This document shows positions 1 to 7,635 of a stretch of DNA of 14,875 bases, in pieces. The notes under the pieces were generated by a model that saw nothing but the letters and a program-made list of their open reading frames with translations, was not told the origin of the DNA and searched no databases. The position numbers and the translations under genes are program-made. The stretch is taken from the NCBI GenBank assembly GCA_019058515.1, contig JAHPYY010000125.1:1-14875 (forward strand). The letters are read 5' to 3'. Source of the stretch: Promethearchaeota archaeon (lineage in GTDB: Archaea; Asgardarchaeota; Lokiarchaeia; Sigynarchaeales; SOKP01). Numbering within the stretch: the stretch's first letter is position 1; each line of letters begins with the position of its first letter.

Positions 1-319
1 ATCCAATGTTAAAGACGCATTCCATTCTTTAGAAAAACACATTCCTAAGGTAATACTTGTTGACATTTTACTTGAAAGTTCAAGCGTAAATGGATTAACA
101 TTCAGTAATTATCTAAAAACATCTGAGAAATTTCGAGAAAAACTTGAGCAAAAAGATACAAAAATTTTTATTATCACCGCAACGGAAATTCCAGATTTGG
201 TTATAAAAGAAAAATCATTATGTGATTACATTTTTAGAAAGAATAGTTTATCGAGGAAGAAATACCGTCTAATTAAAGATCTTATTATGGGACCAAAGAA
301 AAAACTAAATTTATTATAA
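1..319 (+). CDS. Receiver (REC)-like protein, C-terminal part (5' end outside window)
   Basis: An open frame enters at base 2 and ends with TAA at 317-319, giving about 105 residues. It carries the landmarks of the second half of a response-regulator receiver domain: a hydrophobic strand ending in Asp (VILVDI, the usual phosphoacceptor position), a following Gly after a polar loop, a second hydrophobic strand ending in Thr-Ala (IFIITAT), and a third strand ending in an Arg-Lys pair (DYIFRK) where REC domains keep a conserved Lys. The chain ends about 20 residues later with a basic tail, so no output domain follows. The 5' part, including any sensor domain or the acidic pair of the REC fold, is outside the window. 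The loop after the Asp is rich in Ser and lacks the common Pro, so phosphorylation is not assured. The receiver assignment comes from motif spacing only. Confidence 0.6.
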   Translation, partial: SNVKDAFHSLEKHIPKVILVDILLESSSVNGLTFSNYLKTSEKFREKLEQKDTKIFIITATEIPDLVIKEKSLCDYIFRKNSLSRKKYRLIKDLIMGPKKKLNLL

Positions 320-383
320 TTAAAATTAGATAATTTAGATGAAAAGCTGAACTCATTAACCTCTAATATTATAAATATTTTAA

Positions 384-405
384 TATATATTCAAAAGAAT
401 ATATA
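384..405. repeat. Perfect 9-bp inverted repeat with 4-base loop
   Basis: TATATATTC (384-392) is followed by AAAA and then its exact reverse complement GAATATATA (397-405). It lies 65 bases after the REC-like gene stop and about 190 bases before the surface-protein start. It could act as an RNA hairpin at the end of the upstream transcript or as an operator. The local sequence is very AT-rich, so chance is possible. Confidence 0.4.
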
Positions 406-421
406 GCTCGTTTTACAATTC

Positions 422-451
422 AGATATATAATCAAATGGCTGTATATATCT
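422..451. promoter_or_regulatory. Spaced 9-bp inverted repeat upstream of the surface-protein gene
   Basis: AGATATATA (422-430) and TATATATCT (443-451) are exact reverse complements separated by 12 bases, so the half-site centres are 21 bp apart, about two helical turns. That geometry suits a dimeric DNA-binding regulator and lies in the probable promoter region of the 597-2945 gene. The arms also resemble TATA elements. A regulatory role is inferred; base composition makes chance matches likely. Confidence 0.3.
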
Positions 452-596
452 AACAATAAAATTATATATGATTTTAGGGATAGCTTTAAAAACAAAATTT
501 AGATTATTATTTAATATAAGACTAATTTACGCAATCTAAGTAATAGACTTAAATTAAATTAGTTTTAATAACCAGTACAGGAGAAATGTAGCGAAA

Positions 597-2945
597 ATGC
601 AAGCCAAAAGACAAAAATCCACTACTTTTTTTTTATTTTTTATTATATTGATTGAAATTATTGTTTTTCCCCTTATAATTTCTGTATTGTTTATTGATAA
701 TAATAACATCGCTGACGATCGAGAATTTAATTTAAAAACAAGTGATTCAGAAATAACGGTAATTACTCCCGAAAACAAAACTTACACGGAACCAATGAGC
801 GGGTACTATCCCGCCACATATGGATTCGAGAACGATACTATTGGAGAGAATCCTACAGGATGGACGCTTGACGAGACTGCAGGTACTATTAATATTATCA
901 GCGGTACTGGGAATCGCGCAAAAGTTGTAGAACTAACCGATACTGATCCAGTCGATCTTCTTAGGTTTGACAACTATTTTTCGTCTACTCAAGGATACGG
1001 AACCGTTGAATTTTGGTTTAGAATGAAAGACGAGGTGATTCCACGATTGCACTTCGAATTATACGACGCAAGCGAAAGCGCGGTTATGTTGATGTTATGG
1101 AGAGGTGATGCGAACGATTGGCGGTATTCTGACGGTATTTTTAAAAACATGCCGAACCTTCAACCTATATCTCCAAATTCGTGGTACCACCTGGCAATAC
1201 ATTTTGAACAAACAGCAGGAGGTTATCAAGGATTGAGTCAATATAGATTCAAAGTGGTAAAAACTAACCCCGACGGTTCATCAGAAGATTCTGGAGAGCT
1301 TAGTATGATTAGTCAGAATCACATGGCAAAATTTAGAATTGCTACGCATAGTGTAGAAGAATATATAGCGTATGTAGACGCAGTTGGATATTCATGGGAT
1401 TCTAACTATAAGGTTGGAGATAATCTTAACGAAGGATTGCTGCTAAGCTTCGAAAACAGCACCACACTGGATTGGATAGGGTATTCGTTAGACGGACAAG
1501 CTAATGTAACGATTGGAGGAAATAGTACGATTCCTTTTCCTTCTGATAATTCTCATTCGATTATTGTATCCGCTAACAACACTTTAGGTACTATGTATTA
1601 CTCCAATAAGAGATGGTTCACTGTAGATACGTCTCAACCCGCGAATTTGAATATTATTACTCCTGAAAACAACACTTACACGGAACCGATCAGCGGGTAT
1701 TATCTAGGGATTTATGGATTTGAAAATGATGATCCTTCAACCGAACCGAGTGGTTGGATTACCTATGAAATAGGTGGAACGTTACAAGTAATAGATGAAT
1801 TAAGTAACCATAAAAAAGTAGTTGAACTTCTTGATACATCAGATACAGAAAAAATAAATATGTATAATGACTTTGAAGGAACACAAATTGAAGGTATTGT
1901 TGAATTCTGGGTAAGAGGTAATAGCACAGGAGATGCACTTTATATTCGTGGAACAAACGGCGATACTGGTTTTCGAATAACGATTAGAATCGAATCCGGA
2001 AAGATTCAGTATTACTACGATGCCGGAGGCGGTCATACATGGCACGATGCTACAAACGGTGCCGTATCTAGCGATGAGTGGCATTATATTAGTATCGAGT
2101 TCAATTGCACTACTGATACTTTTAATGTGTACCTTAACGACAATCAGCTCGATTCTGATGTACCCTTCGAAAGCAATGCGGTAAACATCGATCGCTGGTA
2201 CTTTGAGACGATTAACGCTCACTACGATTATAAGTACTTCATTGATGCTGTTGGTTATTCTTGGGATTCAAATTACAATATAGGTGATAATCTTAACGAA
2301 GGATTATTGTTATCCATTGAAAACGGCACCGTATTGGATTGGATGGGCTACTCATTAGACGGACAAGCTAACATAACGATTGGAGGAAACACCACTATTC
2401 CGTTCCCTTCAGACGGTTGCCATTCGATTGTAGTCTCGGCTAACAACACTTTAGGTACCATGTATCAATCCGATAAGAGGTGGTTCACTATAGACACCTT
2501 CGTTGAACCTCCTCCAGATGATGGAGGCGGAGATGACGGAGGTGGAGATGACGGGGGTGGGGATGATGGAGGCGGAGATGATGAAAATCCTGCTTTTGAA
2601 GTTACATTTTCCACAAATACTTCAATAATTATTCAAGGAGAATATGTAAAATTTACTTCAGTAGTTATCAATGGAATTCTCCCCTTTGCGTATGAATGGG
2701 ATTTTGATGATAAATCGGCATTTTCAATGGAGGATAATCCAATATATCAATTCAATTCTGTCGGCGTATTTAATGTCACATTAATCGTTGAAGATGATAA
2801 TGGAAATAGCGAATCCTATTCAAAATTGATTACAGTTAATAGTGATGAAGATACACCTCCAGAAATACCTGGATTTAATATCTTCATAACTTTAGGTATT
2901 TTATCGATAAGTATTTTGATAATTGTAAGAAAATACAAAAAATAG
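597..2945 (+). CDS. Large surface-anchored protein: duplicated LamG-like/Ig-like modules, PKD domain and C-terminal anchor
   Basis: This is a 782-residue secreted or cell-surface protein. Residues 10-33 form a hydrophobic signal or signal-anchor segment after a basic N-terminus. Residues about 53-345 and 351-634 are a tandem duplication. Each copy starts with an ITPEN-(K/N)TYTEP motif, has a LamG/concanavalin-like jelly-roll core (motifs VEFWFR/VEFWVR and SWYHLAI/EWHYISI), and ends with an Ig-like stretch (YSLDGQ, SANNTLGTMY, RWFT(V/I)DT). A hinge of four DDGGG repeats (641-660) follows, then a PKD domain (about 667-747, with YEWDFDD and a V-x-L-I-V-x-D strand). The tail has IPGF, a hydrophobic helix (about 760-776) and the basic end RKYKK, as in archaeosortase-type or IPG-type anchors. 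Many N-x-S/T sequons suggest glycosylation. The start has AGGAG at 579-583, 13 bases upstream, a long spacing. It probably binds glycans or takes part in cell-surface contact; the ligand is unknown. Confidence 0.85.
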   Translation: MQAKRQKSTTFFLFFIILIEIIVFPLIISVLFIDNNNIADDREFNLKTSDSEITVITPENKTYTEPMSGYYPATYGFENDTIGENPTGWTLDETAGTINIISGTGNRAKVVELTDTDPVDLLRFDNYFSSTQGYGTVEFWFRMKDEVIPRLHFELYDASESAVMLMLWRGDANDWRYSDGIFKNMPNLQPISPNSWYHLAIHFEQTAGGYQGLSQYRFKVVKTNPDGSSEDSGELSMISQNHMAKFRIATHSVEEYIAYVDAVGYSWDSNYKVGDNLNEGLLLSFENSTTLDWIGYSLDGQANVTIGGNSTIPFPSDNSHSIIVSANNTLGTMYYSNKRWFTVDTSQPANLNIITPENNTYTEPISGYYLGIYGFENDDPSTEPSGWITYEIGGTLQVIDELSNHKKVVELLDTSDTEKINMYNDFEGTQIEGIVEFWVRGNSTGDALYIRGTNGDTGFRITIRIESGKIQYYYDAGGGHTWHDATNGAVSSDEWHYISIEFNCTTDTFNVYLNDNQLDSDVPFESNAVNIDRWYFETINAHYDYKYFIDAVGYSWDSNYNIGDNLNEGLLLSIENGTVLDWMGYSLDGQANITIGGNTTIPFPSDGCHSIVVSANNTLGTMYQSDKRWFTIDTFVEPPPDDGGGDDGGGDDGGGDDGGGDDENPAFEVTFSTNTSIIIQGEYVKFTSVVINGILPFAYEWDFDDKSAFSMEDNPIYQFNSVGVFNVTLIVEDDNGNSESYSKLITVNSDEDTPPEIPGFNIFITLGILSISILIIVRKYKK
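753..1631 (+). repeat. First copy of the internal module duplication
   Basis: This covers residues 53-345 of the surface protein. It pairs with 1647-2498. Both copies share the opening ITPEN...TYTEP...SGYY...YGFEND and the closing DAVGYSWDSNY, GDNLNEGLLLS and SLDGQAN blocks. The closing part is nearly identical even in DNA (for example GATAATCTTAACGAAGGATT in both), while the central jelly-roll part has diverged strongly. Confidence 0.8.
1647..2498 (+). repeat. Second copy of the internal module duplication
   Basis: This covers residues 351-634 of the surface protein and is collinear with 753-1631. Its central LamG-like domain differs from the first copy, while the flanking Ig-like parts remain nearly the same. 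That pattern fits either gene conversion of the flanks or selection for different binding faces in the jelly-roll cores. Confidence 0.8.
2517..2576 (+). repeat. Four 15-bp tandem repeats encoding DDGGG
   Basis: Four in-frame 15-bp units encode Asp-Asp-Gly-Gly-Gly and form a flexible acidic hinge between the duplicated modules and the PKD domain. The units differ only at wobble positions (GGA/GGC/GGT/GGG), so they are not a recent perfect expansion. Such tracts can change copy number by slippage. Confidence 0.85.
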
Positions 2946-2956
2946 CCAAAAATTAT

Positions 2957-2977
2957 TCTTATTTTCTATTTTTTTTT
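2957..2977 (+). terminator. T-rich terminator after the surface-protein gene
   Basis: A T-rich stretch begins 11 bases after the stop and ends in a run of nine T (2969-2977), with no strong hairpin. This matches archaeal termination at oligo-T tracts in the non-template strand. Confidence 0.5.
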
Positions 2978-3144
2978 CCATCAATTTCTCGTTATACTAA
3001 GGGAATTGGGATATTAGTTAGATTTACAAATAATATAAATTAATTATTTAATGATAGTAATTAACCTAATTGAACTAATAATAAAGAGAATTGAGTAAAT
3101 TTATGTTTCAACTGTCTTAATTTAACTCTAATTTGAGAAAAGTT

Positions 3145-4659
3145 ATGAAGTCAAAAAGAATAGAAATATTGTCAAAAGAGGAACTTCAAACCATCCACAA
3201 TTCAACATTAGAACTATTAAATACGATTGGCGTTAAAGTCGAGAGCGAAGAAGCAATATCATTATTAAAGCAAAACGGTGCGTTTGTTGACCATCCGACG
3301 AATAAATACATTGTAAGATTTCCTGAGGAGTTAGTAAAAGAACAGTTAAAGAAAGTTCCGAAGAATTTTACTTTGTGGGGTATAGACGAAACATTTTCTT
3401 TTACCGTAGACACAGAAACCACCCATTTTGCTACTGTTGGAACGCCGATCAAAATCTACGACCCATTAAAAAAAAGTGGAGTAAGAAAATCCGTACTTAG
3501 CGACACCATCAATCAAATAAGGATTGTTGACAGCCTAAAGAATATTATTTGCAGTCACGCGGATGTTTGGCCTAACGATGTTCCTTACTTGCAACTTCAC
3601 TATTACGGACTCCTCGCTTGGGCGAAGAATAGTACTAAACCATACGGTTTAGGATGTTACGGAAGAGTAGCAAGTCAGGATATGATGGATATTACGTCTG
3701 TTTTAGTAGGAGGAGATGATAATTTAATATCTAAACCTCGACTAATTGGATTCTTCAATCCAACGAGTCCTTTAATGTTAACCAGAATTATGTTGAATGG
3801 ATTGTTTATATTTGCTAAGTATAAACAGCCGGTTATTATCGCACCTGCGGCAGGTGCTGGCTCTACAGCTCCAGTTACCTTAGCGGGATTATTATTACAA
3901 ACAAATATTGAAACTTTATCATCAATTGTATTAACTCAATTAATAAATCCTGGAGCTCCCCTCTTCTATTCTACTATGTCGGCTCCAATGGATCCTTCAA
4001 CGGGAAATGTTGCTTGGGGTTCTATTGAAACAGGGTTAATAACCTCTGGAGCGGCGCAACTGGCTAGGTTTTATGAGATTCCATCAAGAGGTCCAGGGGC
4101 AGTTACAGAATCTAAATGTTTTGACATTCAAAATGGATTTGAGCGGTTCCTAACTCTATATTATGCTGCCAATTCTGGTATAAATTATATTACTTGCGCG
4201 GGAACTTACGAATCCTCACTTTCTGAGGCTCTCGAGCTATTAGTTATTGATGACGAATTAATTGATATTATTAAGCGAGGAAAACAAGGGATAAATTTAG
4301 ATGATAACAAGCTTGCTGTAGAGGAGATTAAAAGGGTATTTTTAGAAGATAAAAGCTTTCTAGCGTTGCGACATACGGCCAAAAACACTCGTAGGGAATT
4401 GTTCGTTCCAAAACTTGCTAACCGCGAGAGGAGGGGAAAATGGCAGCGCGACGGAAGCAAGGATATTATTCTAGCTGCTAAAGATCGCGTCGATGAAATT
4501 CTTAGTAACCACAAAGAAAGAGAACTTACATCTGAAATAAAAGTAAAATTGGATGAATTACTAAAGGTTATATCGAAAAGGACAATGGATGATTTTAGAA
4601 TTGCTGAAGATTTGGAAGAATCCAGTTCTGCTATTGGTATAAAAGGACCGGAGGAATAA
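3145..4659 (+). CDS. MttB-family (trimethylamine methyltransferase-like) corrinoid methyltransferase, non-pyrrolysine
   Basis: This is a 504-residue protein of the COG5598/MttB family, whose members move a methyl group from a methylated amine or related substrate to the Co(I) of a partner corrinoid protein. Typical family features are an N-terminal helix region (LSKEELQTIHNSTLELLNTIGV-type), a Gly/Ala/Pro-rich barrel strand (IIAPAAGAGSTAPVTLAG), APMDPSTGNVAWGSIE, then TESK-x4-DIQNGFER and a final ALELLVIDDEL block. No in-frame TAG occurs, so this is one of the family members without pyrrolysine, like the glycine-betaine-type MtgB enzymes; its substrate cannot be read from sequence. I chose ATG 3145, which has a weak TGAGAA 7 bases upstream. 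TTG 3133 would add four residues and has no ribosome binding site. No corrinoid protein or corrinoid activator is in the window. The next gene starts two bases after the stop, so the two form an operon. Confidence 0.85.
   Translation: MKSKRIEILSKEELQTIHNSTLELLNTIGVKVESEEAISLLKQNGAFVDHPTNKYIVRFPEELVKEQLKKVPKNFTLWGIDETFSFTVDTETTHFATVGTPIKIYDPLKKSGVRKSVLSDTINQIRIVDSLKNIICSHADVWPNDVPYLQLHYYGLLAWAKNSTKPYGLGCYGRVASQDMMDITSVLVGGDDNLISKPRLIGFFNPTSPLMLTRIMLNGLFIFAKYKQPVIIAPAAGAGSTAPVTLAGLLLQTNIETLSSIVLTQLINPGAPLFYSTMSAPMDPSTGNVAWGSIETGLITSGAAQLARFYEIPSRGPGAVTESKCFDIQNGFERFLTLYYAANSGINYITCAGTYESSLSEALELLVIDDELIDIIKRGKQGINLDDNKLAVEEIKRVFLEDKSFLALRHTAKNTRRELFVPKLANRERRGKWQRDGSKDIILAAKDRVDEILSNHKERELTSEIKVKLDELLKVISKRTMDDFRIAEDLEESSSAIGIKGPEE
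4650..4654 (+). promoter_or_regulatory. Strong Shine-Dalgarno site for the PLP-enzyme gene
   Basis: GGAGG lies inside the last codons of the methyltransferase gene, 7 bases before ATG 4662. It is the clearest ribosome binding site in the window. It fixes the start of the downstream gene at 4662 rather than at the internal ATG 4728, which has no such site. Confidence 0.8.
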
Positions 4660-4661
4660 TC

Positions 4662-5960
4662 ATGGTAAAAGAAGGAGCAAATTTTGAGGAAAAAAGAGAA
4701 ATAATATCTCAGCGAAATGTTAAAAACATGGAAAAGTGGGCAAAACTTAGATTAAACACTCAGTTAATACACGCAGGAGAATATCCTTATCCGGAGAGCT
4801 CGTATAGTCTCCGTACTCCCATCTACGCCACTAAGTCTTTTGCTTACAATACATTTTCGGAGTTATTAAAGAATTTCTACAATTATAGTCGAACGGAAAA
4901 TCCTACGCTTCAAGCATTAAACCAAAAAATGGCGACTTTACACAAGGCTGAGAGTGCAGTAACCGTAGCATCAGGTATGGGTGCGGTTCACCTAGCTTGC
5001 CAAAGCGTATTATTTGAGAGAATTGAGCGTGAACGACCGAACAAACTCCGTGCTATGCTACCTCAAAACAACCCTAACGAAATTTCAAAAGTAATTATGC
5101 ACAAGAACCAATACACGGGTGTGTATCGGCTTCTGACGAAGATGTATCCTCAAATGGGAATTGATTTTGAGATCGTAGATTTAAGAGATCTTAACCAATT
5201 AAAAAATGCAGTTGACGAGAACACTAAATTATTAATTTTCGAAACGCCCTCTAATCCATCAATAGATGTAATAGACATTAGGGGGTGTGTTAACATTATT
5301 CACGAAGTGGGAGGGAAATGTATTGTGGATAACACATTTGCCTCTCCAGCCCTTCAAAAACCAATGGAGTGGGGGGCAGATTTAGTTGTCGAAAGTCTAA
5401 CGAAATATGTCAACGGTCATGGAGATTTACTAGGGGGAGCGATAATGGGACCAAAGACCGAAATCCAAAATATAACATACTTCTGGTTGGAAACTCAAGG
5501 ACAGGTTCTTAGCCCTTTTAACGCGTGGTTGATATTAAGGGGAATTCGAACCCTAGGAATAAGAATGAAAAAGCACTCTTCTAACGCGCTAAAAATCGCA
5601 AAATTTCTCGAAGCTCATCCGAAGGTAAGGGAAGTTTCGTATCCTGGATTAGAGTCCCACCCAGGGCACGAAATAGCGAAGAAACAAATGAAAAATTTCA
5701 GTGGAATGATTGGATTTGAACTAATTTCGGTGGAGGAAAGTTATAAGTTTATTGATCTGTTAAAATTAATCAAAGTAGGAGTGAGTTTAGGCGATACAAC
5801 ATCGTTAATCGAGTATACTTCCATAATGACTGGAATAGATTTGGCAAATTGGGAGCGAAGGAACATGCAAATGTCGGACACTCATTTTAGATTTTCTATA
5901 GGTTTAGAGGACCCGGAAGATTTGATTGAGGATCTTCAACAAGCTTTATTTCAAATTTAA
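4662..5960 (+). CDS. Cys/Met-metabolism PLP-dependent enzyme (cystathionine gamma-synthase / methionine gamma-lyase family)
   Basis: This 432-residue fold-type I PLP enzyme (PF01053 family) catalyses gamma- or beta-elimination or replacement on sulfur amino acids in the cytoplasm. Visible motifs are YSRTENPT (75-82, cofactor phosphate from the neighbouring subunit), SGMGA (104-108), a catalytic Tyr region NQYTGVYR (Y151), DNT (223-225, ring-binding Asp), Schiff-base Lys248 in ESLTKYVNGHGD, and Arg410 in FRFSIGLED, which holds the substrate carboxylate. Oddities are a 30-residue N-terminal extension, a charged insertion at about 119-143, and YTGV where family members usually have YGGT. The motifs do not separate methionine gamma-lyase, cystathionine gamma-synthase and O-acetylhomoserine sulfhydrylase. 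It is translated in tandem with the MttB-like gene (two-base gap, GGAGG site), suggesting that both act on one methylated sulfur or amino-acid compound; this is inference. Confidence 0.88.
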   Translation: MVKEGANFEEKREIISQRNVKNMEKWAKLRLNTQLIHAGEYPYPESSYSLRTPIYATKSFAYNTFSELLKNFYNYSRTENPTLQALNQKMATLHKAESAVTVASGMGAVHLACQSVLFERIERERPNKLRAMLPQNNPNEISKVIMHKNQYTGVYRLLTKMYPQMGIDFEIVDLRDLNQLKNAVDENTKLLIFETPSNPSIDVIDIRGCVNIIHEVGGKCIVDNTFASPALQKPMEWGADLVVESLTKYVNGHGDLLGGAIMGPKTEIQNITYFWLETQGQVLSPFNAWLILRGIRTLGIRMKKHSSNALKIAKFLEAHPKVREVSYPGLESHPGHEIAKKQMKNFSGMIGFELISVEESYKFIDLLKLIKVGVSLGDTTSLIEYTSIMTGIDLANWERRNMQMSDTHFRFSIGLEDPEDLIEDLQQALFQI

Positions 5961-5990
5961 TCTTTTAAGTTTATATTTGTAAAATGATAT

Positions 5991-6002
5991 CTTCTTTTTC
6001 TT
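5991..6002 (+). terminator. Pyrimidine-rich terminator of the methyltransferase/PLP operon
   Basis: CTTCTTTTTCTT lies 30 bases after the operon's stop codon, in the 91-base gap between convergent genes. It is a plausible archaeal oligo-T terminator. Confidence 0.35.
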
Positions 6003-6022
6003 AAAAATTTCGTAAATAAAAA

Positions 6023-6037
6023 GTAAAATAAAAAAAA
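6023..6037 (-). terminator. Oligo-T terminator for the symporter gene (minus strand)
   Basis: On the minus strand the first bases after the symporter stop include a run of eight T (A-run at 6030-6037) followed by more T-rich sequence. It faces the operon's own terminator, so both convergent transcripts have an exit signal. Confidence 0.4.
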
Positions 6038-6051
6038 TCTTTGAACCAATT

Positions 6052-7425
6052 CTATAGTGAACTAATTTTATTCAGTTTTTCTCGGTGAAGTTTGGCCATT
6101 GCTTGCTTAATTTCGTCTACTCGTTGTTTAGAGAATGGATAGATATATAAACACAAAAACGAAAATCCGATTGCAATTGCTGGAAACAGAACCATAATTA
6201 ACTTAATACCTAAAACCGCGTCTGCATTTGGATTTAGAGTCCACTCTCCCCAACCTGTTCCGATGAAAACGGTTCCAATCGTTAAAATCGAAAATACCAT
6301 AGCTAAACGCATAAAGAAGATAGATGAACCTATAAAGGTTCCCTCTCTTCTTACGCCATTTTTTACTTCGTCCTCGTCGATTACATCAGCTATAAACAAC
6401 CAGATAAAATACATCATCCCTCCAAATCCAATCCCGTCTATAGCTAATGTTAGTAGCGCAGCGATGTAATTGTCAATAAAAAGTATCGGTATCACCACAA
6501 TTATGAATGCTATCATTGCGATCCCATATCCTTTTCTAGAACCGATTTTTACATCTATGAATCTCCATAGCACCACTGAGAAAAGTCCTACAATGAATAT
6601 CACTCCTAAAAGGAGGGATGTCTCAAAAGCTGCGGAACCAAGGACGATTTCTCCCCAAAGTGGAATAACCGATCCGTAAAGTAGCGTAATGTATTCGAAT
6701 AGGAAGAACATGGCTGTATACATCACAAATCCTCTATTTTTTAAGGTGTATTTCATGCCCTGAAGGAAGCTGAAATCATGTTTATGGTCTAATTTAAACT
6801 CCTCTCGTTCTCTTATTCCCCCTATTATCGTTATCACTAAGGAGATAGCAACTATTATGGTTGTAACAATGCCACTTATCATGTAACCTGACAATTCATA
6901 AATTGATCCAATGAAAAATCCAGGTATAAGAAATGCAGAGATTAATCCTACCATCGACAAGATTTGTTTATAAGAATTTACTTGAGCTCGTTCCTCTTTG
7001 GAGGTGTATAACTCTGGAAACACCGTGTCGATAAGTGTAACCATTGTATAGAAAGTATCGTATAACATCAACATTACCAGTAAGTAAATAAAGGTAATAA
7101 AATCGTTGCCTAGCGGAGGTGTCCATATTATGATGTTTATTATCAAAGCAGGAATAGACCCAAGTATAATAAAAGGTTTTCTCCTTCCCCAACGAGTACG
7201 AATGCGATCAGAAAGGTATCCAACCAAAGGATCGTTAATTGAGTTCCAAATCGTCCATAAAACGAATGCAAGCGTAATATAGGCTACGTTTAATCCCACG
7301 GCGGAAAAATAGAACGCAAAAATCCATGTGTTAAATGCACTGTTCAAAAACCACTGAGAAAAAGATCCCGTGCTGAACGCAATCTTCTGACCTAAACCAT
7401 ATTGTTTTGATTGAGTTTCTTCCAT
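6052..7425 (-). CDS. GPH-family (MelB-like) sugar:cation symporter, MFS
   Basis: This is a 457-residue polytopic membrane protein with about 12 hydrophobic segments, of the glycoside-pentoside-hexuronide:cation symporter family (MelB/COG2211). Diagnostic motifs are WNSINDPLVGYLSDR (60-74) followed by the basic loop RTRWGRRKP (76-84) between helices 2 and 3, and ADVIDEDEVKNGVRREG (346-362) in the second half. It imports a sugar, glycoside or sugar acid with H+ or Na+. The MelB helix-2 cation motif is WD-x3-D. Here the first Asp is Asn61 while the second, Asp65, is kept, so the coupling ion may differ from Na+. The cytoplasmic C-terminus is basic (SKQRVDEIKQAMAKLHREK). It stands alone, convergent with the upstream operon and divergent from the GTPase gene, so the substrate cannot be inferred from neighbours. 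It ends in TAG. Confidence 0.87.
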   Translation of the reverse strand: MEETQSKQYGLGQKIAFSTGSFSQWFLNSAFNTWIFAFYFSAVGLNVAYITLAFVLWTIWNSINDPLVGYLSDRIRTRWGRRKPFIILGSIPALIINIIIWTPPLGNDFITFIYLLVMLMLYDTFYTMVTLIDTVFPELYTSKEERAQVNSYKQILSMVGLISAFLIPGFFIGSIYELSGYMISGIVTTIIVAISLVITIIGGIREREEFKLDHKHDFSFLQGMKYTLKNRGFVMYTAMFFLFEYITLLYGSVIPLWGEIVLGSAAFETSLLLGVIFIVGLFSVVLWRFIDVKIGSRKGYGIAMIAFIIVVIPILFIDNYIAALLTLAIDGIGFGGMMYFIWLFIADVIDEDEVKNGVRREGTFIGSSIFFMRLAMVFSILTIGTVFIGTGWGEWTLNPNADAVLGIKLIMVLFPAIAIGFSFLCLYIYPFSKQRVDEIKQAMAKLHREKLNKISSL

Positions 7426-7446
7426 AAGTCTAGCACTTTAAGTTTG

Positions 7447-7455
7447 TTATAAAAA
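7447..7455 (-). promoter_or_regulatory. TATA-like box for the symporter gene
   Basis: On the minus strand TTTTTATAA is centred about 26 bases before ATG 7425, the spacing expected for a leaderless archaeal transcript. A second, stronger-looking AT element (minus strand TTTATTATATATG, 7481-7493) lies about 60 bases upstream and would give a short leader. Either may be used. Confidence 0.35.
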
Positions 7456-7580
7456 TAACTTATATTTCTATTTTAAACGGCATATATAATAAAGCTAAGT
7501 TTTCTTCTAACCTGAAAAAATCCTTTTCTCTTTAAGCCAAGTGAGTTAAAAATAAAGCATCTAATTTTTAATAAAGTTTT

Positions 7581-7588
7581 TTTATAAA
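7581..7588 (+). promoter_or_regulatory. TATA-like box for the GTPase gene
   Basis: TTTATAAA closely matches the archaeal TATA consensus and would start transcription near 7608-7612, leaving a leader of about 25 bases before the TTG start at 7636. Confidence 0.4.
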
Positions 7589-7635
7589 GACCCGATTAAA
7601 TAATTAAGAGTATTTCCTATAATCTGCTGGTTTAT

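Noticed and set aside
1759..2222. Two minus-strand open frames inside the surface-protein gene
   Set aside because: They lie opposite a well-supported coding frame with clear domains, show no family motifs and are shadows of the repeat-rich sense strand.
2517..2576. Short tandem repeats as a possible CRISPR-like array
   Set aside because: The 15-bp units are contiguous, in frame and encode DDGGG; there are no spacers.
2943..3017. Read-through of the surface-protein TAG
   Set aside because: The protein already ends with a complete membrane anchor and basic tail, and a terminator-like T-run follows within 30 bases, so this TAG is a true stop.
3133..3144. TTG 3133 as the start of the methyltransferase
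   Set aside because: It has no ribosome binding site; ATG 3145 has a weak site and gives the usual MttB-family N-terminus.
3186..3452. Minus-strand open frame inside the methyltransferase gene (also 4206-4514)
   Set aside because: Antisense shadow of a recognised gene, with no motif or ribosome binding site of its own.
3145..4659. Pyrrolysine-containing MttB
   Set aside because: No in-frame TAG exists in the gene and the frame is complete to its TAA, so it is a non-pyrrolysine member.
6263..6679. Two plus-strand open frames inside the symporter gene
   Set aside because: They are rich in Ile, Ser and Pro as expected from the complement of membrane-protein codons, with no recognisable domain.
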